Of a DNA stretch of 64,000 nucleotides, positions 15,804-24,000 are shown piece by piece (position 1 is the first letter of the stretch; each line of letters begins with the position of its first letter). The stretch is taken from positions 1-64,000 of the forward strand of contig NZ_OY759880.1 in assembly GCF_963662805.1 (NCBI RefSeq), in the 5' to 3' direction. This DNA comes from an uncultured Cohaesibacter sp. Its GTDB lineage: Bacteria > Pseudomonadota > Alphaproteobacteria > Rhizobiales > Cohaesibacteraceae. Both the position numbers and the translations under genes were made by a program. The notes under the pieces were generated by a model, which was not told the origin of the DNA, did not search any database, and was given only the letters and a program-made list of their open reading frames with translations.

Positions 15804-15825
15804 GGCGTGGGGTCAATCCCGCGCC
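15804..15825 (+). promoter_or_regulatory. Stem-loop in the rplU 5' leader
   Basis: GGCGTGGG (15804-15811) pairs with CCCGCGCC (15818-15825) around a 6-nt loop, with one G-T wobble pair. It starts about 10 nt after the expected transcription start. Autoregulatory leaders are common for ribosomal protein operons, so this is a candidate L21 or L27 binding site; no known leader motif is recognised. Confidence 0.4.
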
Positions 15826-15955
15826 TCTTTACTTCTATTCGACTTGTCACTCAACCTTTTGAAAAACAAATCGAATTTAGAGCTTAAACCCACTGACTGA
15901 TAAAAGACGGACCTGCCGGCACTTGCCGCGGAGCCCGGACGGAACGGAGAAAAAA

Positions 15956-16633
15956 ATGTTCGCAGTCATCAAAACCGGTGGCAAACAGTATACTGTTTCC
16001 CCCGAAGATATCATCAAGGTCGAAAGACTCGAAGGCGAAGCTGGCGACACCGTTGTCTTTGACAGCGTGCTGCTCGTTGGTGGCGAAGGCGACGCACAGG
16101 TTGGTGCGCCTCTGGTAGACGGTGCAACCGTTGCCGCTGAAATTCTTGATCAGGGCCGTGGTCGCAAGATCATCATCTTCAAGAAACGCCGCCGTCAGAA
16201 CTCTCGCCGCCGCAATGGCCATCGCCAGCACTTCACCTCCGTCAAGATCACCGAGATCCTGACCGGTGGCAAGGCTCCGGCGAAAGCCGCCAAAAAGGCA
16301 GCTCCGGCCAAAGCCAAGGAAGAAGAAGCACCCAAAGCCGCCAAGGAAGTCAAGAAAGAGGCTCCCAAAGCTGCCAAGGAAGAAAAAGTAGCCGCAAGCG
16401 ACGCTGCACCGCTCTTCACCGCTCCGGCCGAGAAAGACGACCTGAAAAAAATCTCTGGCGTCGGTCCGGTTCTTGAAGGTAAGCTGAACGCACTGGGAAT
16501 CACCAGCTACGCTCAGATCGCAGCCTTCACCGCTGACGACATCGCCAAAATCGATGAAGCCCTGAACTTCAAAGGCCGCATCGACCGTGACAACTGGCTT
16601 GAGCAGGCTGCTGCTTTTGCCGCTGAAAAATAA
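15956..16633 (+). CDS. rplU: 50S ribosomal protein L21 with C-terminal helix-hairpin-helix extension
   Basis: 225 residues from the ATG at 15956, which sits after GGAG(A)n; an in-frame ATG 33 bases upstream has no such signal. Residues 1 to about 103 are canonical L21 (MFAVIKTGGKQYTV at the start, KRRRQNSRRRNGHRQHFT in the 23S rRNA-binding part). They are followed by an Ala/Pro/Lys/Glu-rich linker (about 104-158) and a domain starting DDLKKISGVGPVLEGKLNAL (about 159 on). The latter resembles helix-hairpin-helix proteins related to 5' nuclease H3TH folds. Bacterial L21 is usually about 100 residues, so this is a fusion, known in Rhizobiales. Co-transcribed with rpmA (L27). Confidence 0.96.
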   Translation: MFAVIKTGGKQYTVSPEDIIKVERLEGEAGDTVVFDSVLLVGGEGDAQVGAPLVDGATVAAEILDQGRGRKIIIFKKRRRQNSRRRNGHRQHFTSVKITEILTGGKAPAKAAKKAAPAKAKEEEAPKAAKEVKKEAPKAAKEEKVAASDAAPLFTAPAEKDDLKKISGVGPVLEGKLNALGITSYAQIAAFTADDIAKIDEALNFKGRIDRDNWLEQAAAFAAEK

Positions 16634-16747
16634 GTCATGATCAAAAGCCCCATGACGCATGGGGCTGACACCTTGATCACAATGGAAATCTCAAGGGCAT
16701 CATCGCGCTGAACAGCAGCAGGATGTCTTCGACGAGGAGAAACCAAA

Positions 16748-17017
16748 ATGGCACATAAGAAAGCAGGCGGTTCATCCCGTAACGGTCGCGATACCGCAGG
16801 TCGTCGTCTGGGCGTGAAAAAATTCGGCGGCGAGACCGTCATCGCAGGCAACATTATTATTCGTCAGCGCGGCACCAAGTGGCATCCGGGCAACAACGTT
16901 GGTATGGGCAAAGATCACACCATCTTTGCAACCGCCAATGGTAACGTGAAGTTCGACACCAAGGCTAATGGCCGAACTTACGTGTCCGTACTCCCGGTGG
17001 CGGAAGCGGCTGAATAA
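16748..17017 (+). CDS. rpmA: 50S ribosomal protein L27
   Basis: 89 residues, the normal length. It starts MAHKKAGGSSRNGRDTAGRR, the conserved L27 N-terminus whose flexible tail reaches the peptidyl-transferase centre. The segment IIRQRGTKWHPGNNVGMGKD is also diagnostic. It lies 114 bp downstream of rplU, the near-universal pairing, and is followed by a strong hairpin terminator. Confidence 0.98.
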   Translation: MAHKKAGGSSRNGRDTAGRRLGVKKFGGETVIAGNIIIRQRGTKWHPGNNVGMGKDHTIFATANGNVKFDTKANGRTYVSVLPVAEAAE

Positions 17018-17101
17018 CACTGGCATGAAGATATACGATTTGCCGGTGTCCCTGACCCCGACAAATCGAAAAGGTTCCTCCTGGTAGGGCCAAAAGATTT
17101 C

Positions 17102-17133
17102 AAGGGGAGATGGGACACCATCTCCCCTTAACT
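17102..17133 (+). terminator. Intrinsic terminator of rplU-rpmA
   Basis: Twelve-base perfect arms AAGGGGAGATGG (17102-17113) and CCATCTCCCCTT (17118-17129) around a GACA loop, followed by AACTTTTG. This separates the ribosomal protein operon from the GNAT-obgE genes. Confidence 0.85.
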
Positions 17134-17195
17134 TTTGACCCCATGATCAGCACTCCCGTTGATCTCTCGCTCACCCCCTCACCCAGGAGGATCCG

Positions 17196-17861
17196 ATGCC
17201 GGATATAGAAAAAGGCATACAGGAAACCGAGCCCGACTGTAGAACGGGTTCGGATAGCAAGCATTTCCTCTTGCGACGCCCGACCAGAATGGATCTGGAC
17301 GGTCTCGTCGCAATGGCAACCGACCCGCACATGGCAACCAACCTGTGCACTGCCTGGCTGCCAAGCACCTCTCGTGCCGCCGATCTCTGGCTCGAGCACA
17401 TTCTTCAGGATGACAATCCCGAGGCCTTTCCTTTCGTCATCAGCGACATGAAAGGCAACGCGATTGGTGCGGCCTGTCTTCTCCATGAAGCCGCGTCAGA
17501 CGAAGCCGAAATCAGTGTGCTCGTGGATCGACACCACTGGTCTCAGGGCGTGGCAACACGCGCCATGCAGGCTCTCGCCGATTTTGCTTTCTCGAACCCG
17601 ACCCAAACCCATCAAGAGCTGCAAAGCGTGACAGCACGCTGCCGTGCCTCCTGTGCCCGCTCACGACGCATTGTCGAGAAGAGTGGCTTCCAGTTCTACG
17701 GCTCAGGCATGGCCCGCTCGCAATTCCACCGGGGCATGATCCCCATCGACCGCTATCGCCTGGACAGGGGCATCTGGCATGCCCTGCGCCAGTGGGCAGG
17801 ATCCGGATTGATCGATCCGTCTCGTCCATCAAGCCAACATGACATGAAAGGAGCAGCTTGA
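17196..17861 (+). CDS. GNAT-family N-acetyltransferase
   Basis: 221 residues. The acetyl-CoA-binding part contains ISVLVDRHHWSQGVATRAMQ, with a QGVAT loop in place of the usual Q/RxxGxG/A. N-terminal FLLRRPTRMDLDGLVAMATD resembles RimJ/RimL-type acetyltransferases that modify protein N-termini or small molecules. The stop overlaps the start of the next GNAT gene by one base (TGATG), so the two are coupled and both lead into obgE. The substrate is unknown. Confidence 0.82.
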   Translation: MPDIEKGIQETEPDCRTGSDSKHFLLRRPTRMDLDGLVAMATDPHMATNLCTAWLPSTSRAADLWLEHILQDDNPEAFPFVISDMKGNAIGAACLLHEAASDEAEISVLVDRHHWSQGVATRAMQALADFAFSNPTQTHQELQSVTARCRASCARSRRIVEKSGFQFYGSGMARSQFHRGMIPIDRYRLDRGIWHALRQWAGSGLIDPSRPSSQHDMKGAA

Positions 17862-18406
17862 TGCAGATTCCAAGCCTTGAAAGTGAACGCCTTCTGTTGC
17901 GTCCCCTCCAGCACGAGGATGCGGAGTTCATGGAGACTATGTGCGGCGATTTTGCGGTGTCGAAATATCTCGAGCGCGTGCCCTACCCTTATCCAAAGGG
18001 CGGCGCTCAGACCTTCATCGACCGGCAGGCCAAGGGGTTTGACGGAATTACCTATGCGATCTCCGGTGAAGAGAGCTTCATGGGCATGTTGAACATCCGT
18101 GCATCAACCGAAAGAGCAGTTGGAGCCTTCGCGCCTTCAATTGGCTATTGGCTTGGCGAGGCATTCTGGGGTAAAGGCTATATGCAAGAGGCGATAGCCC
18201 GGTTGTTGAACTGGTACATGCCCCTCGAGCCGACCGAGCGCATTCGCTCGTCTGTGTTCGAAGACAATCCGAGATCGCTGAATCTTCTGTCCAAGCTCGG
18301 CTTTACCGAAGTCGGGCGTGGACGAAGCTACAGCCTTGCGCGCGGTGCGGAAGTGATCGACATAGAACTCGAGCTGACCGCAGACCGCTATTATGGGAGC
18401 GCTTAA
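17861..18406 (+). CDS. GNAT-family N-acetyltransferase, RimJ/RimL-like
   Basis: 181 residues from the ATG at 17861; the preceding TTG is also in frame, but the TGATG coupling with the upstream gene favours the ATG. SERLLLRPLQHEDAEFMETM is the classic start of RimJ-type acetyltransferases, followed by YWLGEAFWGKGYMQEAIARL (acetyl-CoA loop, WGKGY) and a C-terminal NPRSLNLLSKLGFTEVGRGR stretch. Its stop overlaps the obgE start (TAATG). The conserved neighbourhood with L27 and ObgE hints at a ribosomal or translation-linked substrate, but that is inference. Confidence 0.85.
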   Translation: MQIPSLESERLLLRPLQHEDAEFMETMCGDFAVSKYLERVPYPYPKGGAQTFIDRQAKGFDGITYAISGEESFMGMLNIRASTERAVGAFAPSIGYWLGEAFWGKGYMQEAIARLLNWYMPLEPTERIRSSVFEDNPRSLNLLSKLGFTEVGRGRSYSLARGAEVIDIELELTADRYYGSA

Positions 18407-19443
18407 TGAAATTTCTTGACCAGGCCAAGGTCTATGTCCGCTCCGGCGACGGTGGAGCGGGCTGCATTTCCTTCCGGCGTGAAAAATATGTTGCCCTTGG
18501 CGGCCCCGATGGCGGGGACGGCGGCAAGGGTGGCGACGTCGTGGTGGAATGCGTCAATGGCCTGAACACCCTGATCGATTATCGCTTCAAGCAGCATTTC
18601 AAGGCCGAGACCGGCCTGCATGGCATGGGGCGCAATCGCAACGGACACAAGGGCAAGGACATCACCCTGCGTGTGCCGGTCGGCACCCAGATCCTTGACG
18701 AAGACAACGAAACCATTCTGGCCGACCTCACCGAGGTTGGCCAGACCTATCGCCTGTGCAAGGGCGGCAATGGCGGCTTTGGCAACACCCACTTCAAATC
18801 CTCCGTCAATCAGGCACCGCGCCGCGCCAACCCCGGACAGGAAGGCGAGGAAAAGTGGATCTGGCTCCGCCTCAAGCTGATTGCGGATGCCGGTCTCGTC
18901 GGCCTGCCCAACGCAGGAAAGTCAACCTTTCTGGCATCGGTCTCCTCGGCCAAGCCCAAGATTGCGGACTATCCCTTCACCACCCTGCATCCGAACCTCG
19001 GCGTGGTGGGCATCGACGGGCGCGAATTTGTCATGGCAGACATCCCCGGCCTCATCGAAGGGGCCCACGAAGGCGTCGGCATCGGCGACCGGTTCCTCGG
19101 CCATGTCGAGCGCTGCCGCGTGCTGCTGCACCTGATCGACGCGACACAGGAAGATTTCCTTGATGCCTATCGCGTGATCCGTGGCGAGCTGGAGGCCTAT
19201 GACGAGGGTCTTGGCGAGAAGGACGAGATCGTGGCCCTGACCAAGATCGACTCCATGACCGACGAGGACATCGCCGACAAGGTCAAGGCCTTCAAGAAGG
19301 AATACGGCTTCAAGCCCCTCACCATTTCTGCCGTCGCGCGCACCAACATGGATGACATCCTGCGGGCCCTGATGGACAAGATCGAAGGCGAGAACGAACG
19401 AGAAGCGGCCGCAAGCCGGGAAGAAGAGGTCTGGCGTCCCTGA
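18406..19443 (+). CDS. obgE: GTPase Obg/CgtA
   Basis: 345 residues. The glycine-rich Obg fold occupies about residues 1-158 (GGDGGKGGDVVVE), then the GTPase domain: P-loop GLPNAGKST (about 166-174), switch region DYPFTTLHPNLGVV, G3 DIPGLIEGAHEGVGIG and G4 TKID. It binds 50S particles and acts in late large-subunit assembly and stress control. The start overlaps the upstream GNAT stop by one base. The variable C-terminal tail is short, as in other alphaproteobacteria. Confidence 0.97.
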   Translation: MKFLDQAKVYVRSGDGGAGCISFRREKYVALGGPDGGDGGKGGDVVVECVNGLNTLIDYRFKQHFKAETGLHGMGRNRNGHKGKDITLRVPVGTQILDEDNETILADLTEVGQTYRLCKGGNGGFGNTHFKSSVNQAPRRANPGQEGEEKWIWLRLKLIADAGLVGLPNAGKSTFLASVSSAKPKIADYPFTTLHPNLGVVGIDGREFVMADIPGLIEGAHEGVGIGDRFLGHVERCRVLLHLIDATQEDFLDAYRVIRGELEAYDEGLGEKDEIVALTKIDSMTDEDIADKVKAFKKEYGFKPLTISAVARTNMDDILRALMDKIEGENEREAAASREEEVWRP

Positions 19444-19519
19444 TGGGCCGGTGCCGGAGCGCCCCGTCGCTCCGAACCACACCGACACACCCGACCGACG
19501 CCACTGAAATGGCAGTCAC

Positions 19520-20683
19520 ATGGCAATCAAGATGAAGCTACAGGATCAAAAGAGAATAGTGGTCAAGATCGGCTCGGCCACACTGGTCGACGCCCGAACC
19601 GGGCGTCTGAGAGCCGCATGGCTTCAGACGCTGGCCGATGACATTGCCATGCTCAAGGAAAGGGGCAAGGAGGTGCTGATCGTGTCCTCCGGAGCCATCG
19701 CCCTTGGCCGCCGCAAGACCAGTTTGCCCCCGCAGGGAAAACTGAAGCTGGAGGAAAGCCAGGCCGCCGCCGCGATCGGTCAGATCGCCCTTGGTGAAGC
19801 CTATGCCGACGCCTTGCACAAGGTGGATCTCACCGCAGGTCAGGTACTCCTGACCCTTGGCGACACAGAGGAACGACGGCGCTATCTCAACGCCCGCGCC
19901 ACGCTCTCCACATTGTTGTCGCTCGGGGCGGTGCCCATCATCAACGAAAATGACACCGTCGCCACCTCCGAGATCAAATATGGCGACAACGACCGTCTCG
20001 CAGCCCGCGTCGCCACCATGATCAGCGCCGACTGTCTCATCCTTCTCTCCGACATCGACGGCCTTTACACTGCTCCCCCCGCCACCAATCCCGACGCCCA
20101 GCACATTCCCCTCATCGAACACATCACCCCCGAGATCGAAGCCATGGCCGGTAGCACCGGCTCGTCCCTCGCCAAGGGTGGCATGACGACGAAGATCGCG
20201 GCAGGCAAGATCGCGGTCAATGCAGGGACCTCGATGATCATCGCCAATGGCGGGGTCTACAATCCGCTCAAATCGATCATGGATGGGGCCAAATGCAGTT
20301 GGTTCGTGCCCAATTCGAACCCGATCACCCAGCGCCGCCGCTGGATCAACGGCCATCTCGAGCCCCACGGCAGCCTCACTCTTGATGACGGTGCCGTTCA
20401 TGCCCTGCACAGCGGCAAGAGCCTCTTGCCCGCAGGCGTCAAGGCGCTGGAAGGCAATTTCGCCAAGGGAGACGCGGTCATCCTGCGCGCGCCCAACGGC
20501 GAGGAGATCGCACGCGGCCTCATCGGCTATGACCATTTCGAGGCCGAACAGATCAAGGGCTGCCGCTCCAACCAGATCGCAGAGATTCTCGGTTATGATG
20601 GCCGACCGGAGCTGATCCATCGCGATGACATGGTGTTGCGCGACGTTGACCCGTCCGAGCATTCCGAACCAGCCGCGCAATGA
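19520..20683 (+). CDS. proB: Glutamate 5-kinase
   Basis: 387 residues. The amino acid kinase domain starts VVKIGSATLVD and includes VSSGAIALGRR, NENDTVATSEIKYGDND and ILLSDIDGLYTAPP. The C-terminal quarter (about 290-375) is a PUA domain (GAVHALHSGKSLLPAGVKAL). It phosphorylates glutamate as the first step of proline synthesis and is usually feedback-inhibited by proline. It lies directly upstream of proA, in the standard obgE-proB-proA order. Confidence 0.97.
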   Translation: MAIKMKLQDQKRIVVKIGSATLVDARTGRLRAAWLQTLADDIAMLKERGKEVLIVSSGAIALGRRKTSLPPQGKLKLEESQAAAAIGQIALGEAYADALHKVDLTAGQVLLTLGDTEERRRYLNARATLSTLLSLGAVPIINENDTVATSEIKYGDNDRLAARVATMISADCLILLSDIDGLYTAPPATNPDAQHIPLIEHITPEIEAMAGSTGSSLAKGGMTTKIAAGKIAVNAGTSMIIANGGVYNPLKSIMDGAKCSWFVPNSNPITQRRRWINGHLEPHGSLTLDDGAVHALHSGKSLLPAGVKALEGNFAKGDAVILRAPNGEEIARGLIGYDHFEAEQIKGCRSNQIAEILGYDGRPELIHRDDMVLRDVDPSEHSEPAAQ

Positions 20684-20780
20684 GCGCTTGACCGGACCAA
20701 AATAATAAATCTATATCCAATATCCGACAGGCCGTGGCAAAAAGCCGGAAAAACAAGGCCTGACAACAAGGGGAAATGCC

Positions 20781-22055
20781 ATGAATGAAATGACGCGACC
20801 TGTCGCCGACATCATGAATGAGCTTGGCGTGCGTGCACGCGAAGCCGCTCGCGAATTGGCCAATGCCCCAACCGAAGCCAAGGATCTGGCGCTCAGCGAA
20901 GCCGCCAAGGCCATGCGCGCCGAAATGGCAACCATTCTTGAGGCCAACGCCAAAGATGTCGCCAAGGGCAAGGAAGACGGCATGACCGAGGCCTTCCTCG
21001 ACCGCCTGACCCTGAACCCCGACCGCATCGAAGCCATGGCAGCGGGCCTCGACTCCATCGTCGAACTGCCCGATCCCGTCGGCGACGTGATGTCCGAATG
21101 GGACCGCCCCAACGGTCTTCACATCGAGCGCATCCGCACGCCCCTTGGCGTCATCGGAGTGATCTATGAAAGCCGGCCCAATGTCACCGCTGATGCCGGA
21201 GCGCTCTGCCTGAAAGCGGGCAACGCATCAATCCTGCGTGGCGGCTCGGACAGCTATCATTCCTCTCGCGCCATCCATGCCTGCCTCGTCAAGGGACTTG
21301 AGGTTGCTGGATTGCCTGCCACCAGCATCCAGATCGTACCGACCGTTGATCGCGCAGCGGTCGGAGAAATGCTCGCTGGTCTCAACGGCCATGTCGACGT
21401 CATCGTCCCGCGCGGCGGCAAGGGCCTCGTCGGCCGTGTCCAGAGCGAAGCCCGTGTGCCTGTCTTCTCCCATCTCGAAGGCATCTGCCACGTCTATATC
21501 GACAAGGCCGCCGATCCGGCCAAAGCCAAGTCCATTGCAGTGAATGCCAAAATGCGCCGCACCGGCATTTGCGGAGCGGCAGAGACGCTGCTCATCGACC
21601 GCTCGGTCGCCGACACCATCGGCAAGGATGTGCTCAAGGCGCTCCATGATGCCGGATGCGACATCCGTGGCAGCAATGAAGTGCTCGCCCTCTGCCCATC
21701 CGCCGAAGCCGCTAACGAGGAAGACTGGTCGACCGAATATCTCGACACCATCATCTCGGCCCGTCTGGTTGACGGAGTGAGCGGCGCGATTGACCACATC
21801 GCCACCTACAGCTCCAACCACACCGAGAGCATCATCACCGAAGATCAGGCAGCTGCCGACCGGTTCCTTGCCGAAGTCGACAGCGCCATCGTCATGCACA
21901 ATGCCTCGACCCAGTTTGCCGATGGCGGCGAGTTCGGCATGGGTGCGGAGATCGGCATCGCCACCGGCCGCATGCACGCCCGTGGCCCGGTCGGTCTCGA
22001 GCAGCTGACGAGCTTCAAGTACCGCGTTCACGGCACCGGCCAGACCCGACCGTAA
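20781..22055 (+). CDS. proA: Gamma-glutamyl phosphate reductase
   Basis: 424 residues, full length. Aldehyde-dehydrogenase-like fold with the catalytic cysteine in MRRTGICGAAETLLID (about residue 260). Other conserved blocks are GVIGVIYESRPNVTADAGAL and FGMGAEIGIATGRMHARGPV. It reduces gamma-glutamyl phosphate with NADPH to glutamate semialdehyde in proline synthesis. A GGGGAAA-type ribosome-binding site precedes the ATG; it lies 97 bp after proB. Confidence 0.97.
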   Translation: MNEMTRPVADIMNELGVRAREAARELANAPTEAKDLALSEAAKAMRAEMATILEANAKDVAKGKEDGMTEAFLDRLTLNPDRIEAMAAGLDSIVELPDPVGDVMSEWDRPNGLHIERIRTPLGVIGVIYESRPNVTADAGALCLKAGNASILRGGSDSYHSSRAIHACLVKGLEVAGLPATSIQIVPTVDRAAVGEMLAGLNGHVDVIVPRGGKGLVGRVQSEARVPVFSHLEGICHVYIDKAADPAKAKSIAVNAKMRRTGICGAAETLLIDRSVADTIGKDVLKALHDAGCDIRGSNEVLALCPSAEAANEEDWSTEYLDTIISARLVDGVSGAIDHIATYSSNHTESIITEDQAAADRFLAEVDSAIVMHNASTQFADGGEFGMGAEIGIATGRMHARGPVGLEQLTSFKYRVHGTGQTRP

Positions 22056-22111
22056 CCCATTGGAAAACAGGCAGAAGGCGAGCCGCGAGAGGCGGGGCGT
22101 CAGCAGGAACA

Positions 22112-22756
22112 ATGACCAGATCCAGACTTTATCCTCTTGACCTGCCCCCTGCCTGTTCCGGCATGACCATCGGTCTATATGGTGGCAGCTTCAATCCCGC
22201 CCATGCCGGTCACCGTCATGTGGCCGTGACCGCGCTCAAACATTTGCAGCTCGACCGGGTCTGGTGTCTCGTCACACCCGGCAATCCGCTGAAGGACACC
22301 AAAGACCTGCCCTCGCTCGCGACACGGCTCGAAGGCACGGCCCGGATGATGGATCACCCCCGCATCGACGTCACCGGAGCCGAGGAGCGCGCCAACACCC
22401 GTTTCACCGCAGAAACCCTTGACTGGATCCACCAGCGCACCAGCGGAATCCGCTTTGTCTGGATTATGGGCGCAGACAATCTGCCCCAGTTCCATCTCTG
22501 GCAGCGTTGGCAGTCGATCCTCGAAAGCATCCCCGTTGCGATCATCGATCGACCCGGCCATAGCCTCTCGGCGCTGTCTTCACCGGCGGCCCTCAGCTAT
22601 GGCTGGGCCCGTGTCCCGAGCGATCAGATTGCCTTCCTGCCAGACCACCCCTGCCCGGCCTGGAGCTTCCTGCATGGCCCGAGATGTAACCTTTCATCAA
22701 CGTACTTGCGTAGCAATCCGGCCACACAACCCAAGGAAATTGGCCAAAAGCCTTGA
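22112..22756 (+). CDS. nadD: Nicotinate-nucleotide adenylyltransferase
   Basis: 214 residues. The nucleotidyltransferase motif is present as GLYGGSFNPAHAGHRHVA (GxFxPxHxGH) and the adenylyl-binding end as RCNLSSTYLRS (the family's SST.lR motif). WIMGADNLPQFHLWQRW matches the NaMN-binding region. It converts NaMN and ATP to deamido-NAD. The N-terminus carries about 15 extra residues before the fold. Gene order proA-nadD-rsfS is typical of alphaproteobacteria. Confidence 0.95.
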   Translation: MTRSRLYPLDLPPACSGMTIGLYGGSFNPAHAGHRHVAVTALKHLQLDRVWCLVTPGNPLKDTKDLPSLATRLEGTARMMDHPRIDVTGAEERANTRFTAETLDWIHQRTSGIRFVWIMGADNLPQFHLWQRWQSILESIPVAIIDRPGHSLSALSSPAALSYGWARVPSDQIAFLPDHPCPAWSFLHGPRCNLSSTYLRSNPATQPKEIGQKP

Positions 22757-22938
22757 AAATGTCATACAGCATGACGTATTTTAGAGAGGCGGAGGTCTGA
22801 CGACCGAATCAGTCATTCCCCTATCCATGCCAGTCCGTCATAGGGAACATGTGATGGATGGGCGAAGATGCCGGCAAGCGTCCGGCGCGTATCCATTGAG
22901 AAAGAGGTAAATTCCTGTCAACCGCAACCCAACTGGAG

Positions 22939-23322
22939 ATGAAGCCTGAAGGCCTTTCTCCGATGAGCCTTGTTTCGGATCGCATGGATCCTGAGCAGGC
23001 CCTTGAGCTGATCCTCTCTAGCCTCGACGAGGCCAAAGCCGAGGACATCTTGTCGATTGATCTGCGCGGCAAGTCATCTCTTGCCGACTTCATGATCATC
23101 ACATCTGGTCGCTCCCATCGTCACGTCGGTGCCGTATCCGACCGTCTTCTCAAAGACCTCAAGGATAACGGTTTTGGCAACGCCCATGTGGAAGGTCTGC
23201 CCAATTGCGATTGGGTCCTGATCGACACTGGCGACCACATCATTCATATCTTCCGTCCCGAAGTCCGCGAATTCTACAACATCGAGAAAATGTGGGCTGC
23301 TGACACTCAGGACGACATCTGA
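22939..23322 (+). CDS. rsfS: Ribosome silencing factor RsfS
   Basis: 127 residues from the ATG at 22939; an internal ATG at 22963 is an alternative, and neither has an ideal ribosome-binding site. Family blocks are KAEDILSIDLRGKSSLADFM, IITSGRSHRHVGAVSD, GLPNCDWVLIDTGDHIIHIF and REFYNIEKMW. The protein binds L14 and blocks subunit joining under nutrient stress. It sits between nadD and rlmH, the conserved arrangement. Confidence 0.95.
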   Translation: MKPEGLSPMSLVSDRMDPEQALELILSSLDEAKAEDILSIDLRGKSSLADFMIITSGRSHRHVGAVSDRLLKDLKDNGFGNAHVEGLPNCDWVLIDTGDHIIHIFRPEVREFYNIEKMWAADTQDDI

Positions 23323-23408
23323 GATCAGGGCGCAAGGTCGCCTGACCGGATCGGGGCAAAGTCGACCCGGTTGAGACAGTAAAGACAGGCGACACACGGG
23401 AAGGAACG

Positions 23409-23891
23409 ATGAAGCTAGTCATTGCAGCCGTCGGACGGCAAAAAGCCGGCCCGGAGACAGAGCTCGTCGCTCGTTATCAGGATCGCGCCAACAAGGCAGG
23501 AAGAACGCTGGGCCTTTCCGGACCCGACATTGTCGAGTTCACCGAAAGCCGCGCCCGCAGCACCGCTGAACGCAAATCGCAGGAAGCGGCGCAGCTCCTC
23601 GCTGCGCTTCCGACCGGCGCCTTCATCGTCGCCCTCGACGAGCACGGCAAGAATCTATCGAGCGAAAAATTCTCCCAGATCATCGACAAGGAACGCAACA
23701 ACGGCACCCCCGCCGTGGCCTTCGTGATTGGCGGTCCGGACGGTCACGGGCAGGATCTTCTCGACAAGGCCAATCTGAAAATCGCGCTTGGGGCCATGAC
23801 ATGGCCACATCAGATCGCAAGGATGCTGCTCACCGAGCAGATCTACCGGGCCATCACCATTCTGACCGGTCATCCCTATCATCGGGCATGA
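23409..23891 (+). CDS. rlmH: 23S rRNA pseudouridine-1915 N3-methyltransferase
   Basis: 160 residues, SPOUT fold. The SAM-binding trefoil knot includes AFVIGGPDGHGQDLLDKANL and the C-terminal LLTEQIYRAITILTGHPYHR signature. Start MKLVIAAVGRQKAGPE fits the family N-terminus. It methylates pseudouridine 1915 in helix 69 of assembled 70S ribosomes. It follows rsfS by 86 bp and has AAGGA before the ATG. Confidence 0.96.
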   Translation: MKLVIAAVGRQKAGPETELVARYQDRANKAGRTLGLSGPDIVEFTESRARSTAERKSQEAAQLLAALPTGAFIVALDEHGKNLSSEKFSQIIDKERNNGTPAVAFVIGGPDGHGQDLLDKANLKIALGAMTWPHQIARMLLTEQIYRAITILTGHPYHRA

Positions 23892-23907
23892 CAACAGAGG
23901 GACAACC

Positions 23908-23927
23908 CGGCCAATCCGGCCGTTTTT
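23908..23927 (+). terminator. Short hairpin with T5 after rlmH
   Basis: CGGCC (23908-23912) pairs with GGCCG (23918-23922) and is followed by TTTTT. The stem is short but GC-only; it could partly terminate the rsfS-rlmH transcript before the envC-like gene. Confidence 0.45.
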
Positions 23928-24000
23928 GCCGTTTGGGCGGATTTCACCGGCAAAGGCCATGCTCTACATTGTCCCCGATCCCTTGCCGGAGGTGATTCGG

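Larger units (their letters stand above)
15535..15955. other. 421-bp non-coding region upstream of rplU
   Basis: This divergent gap between the MAPEG gene and rplU holds the candidate rplU promoter (15763-15789) and a leader hairpin (15804-15825), listed separately. I see no credible protein or RNA gene in the remainder. Confidence 0.6.
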
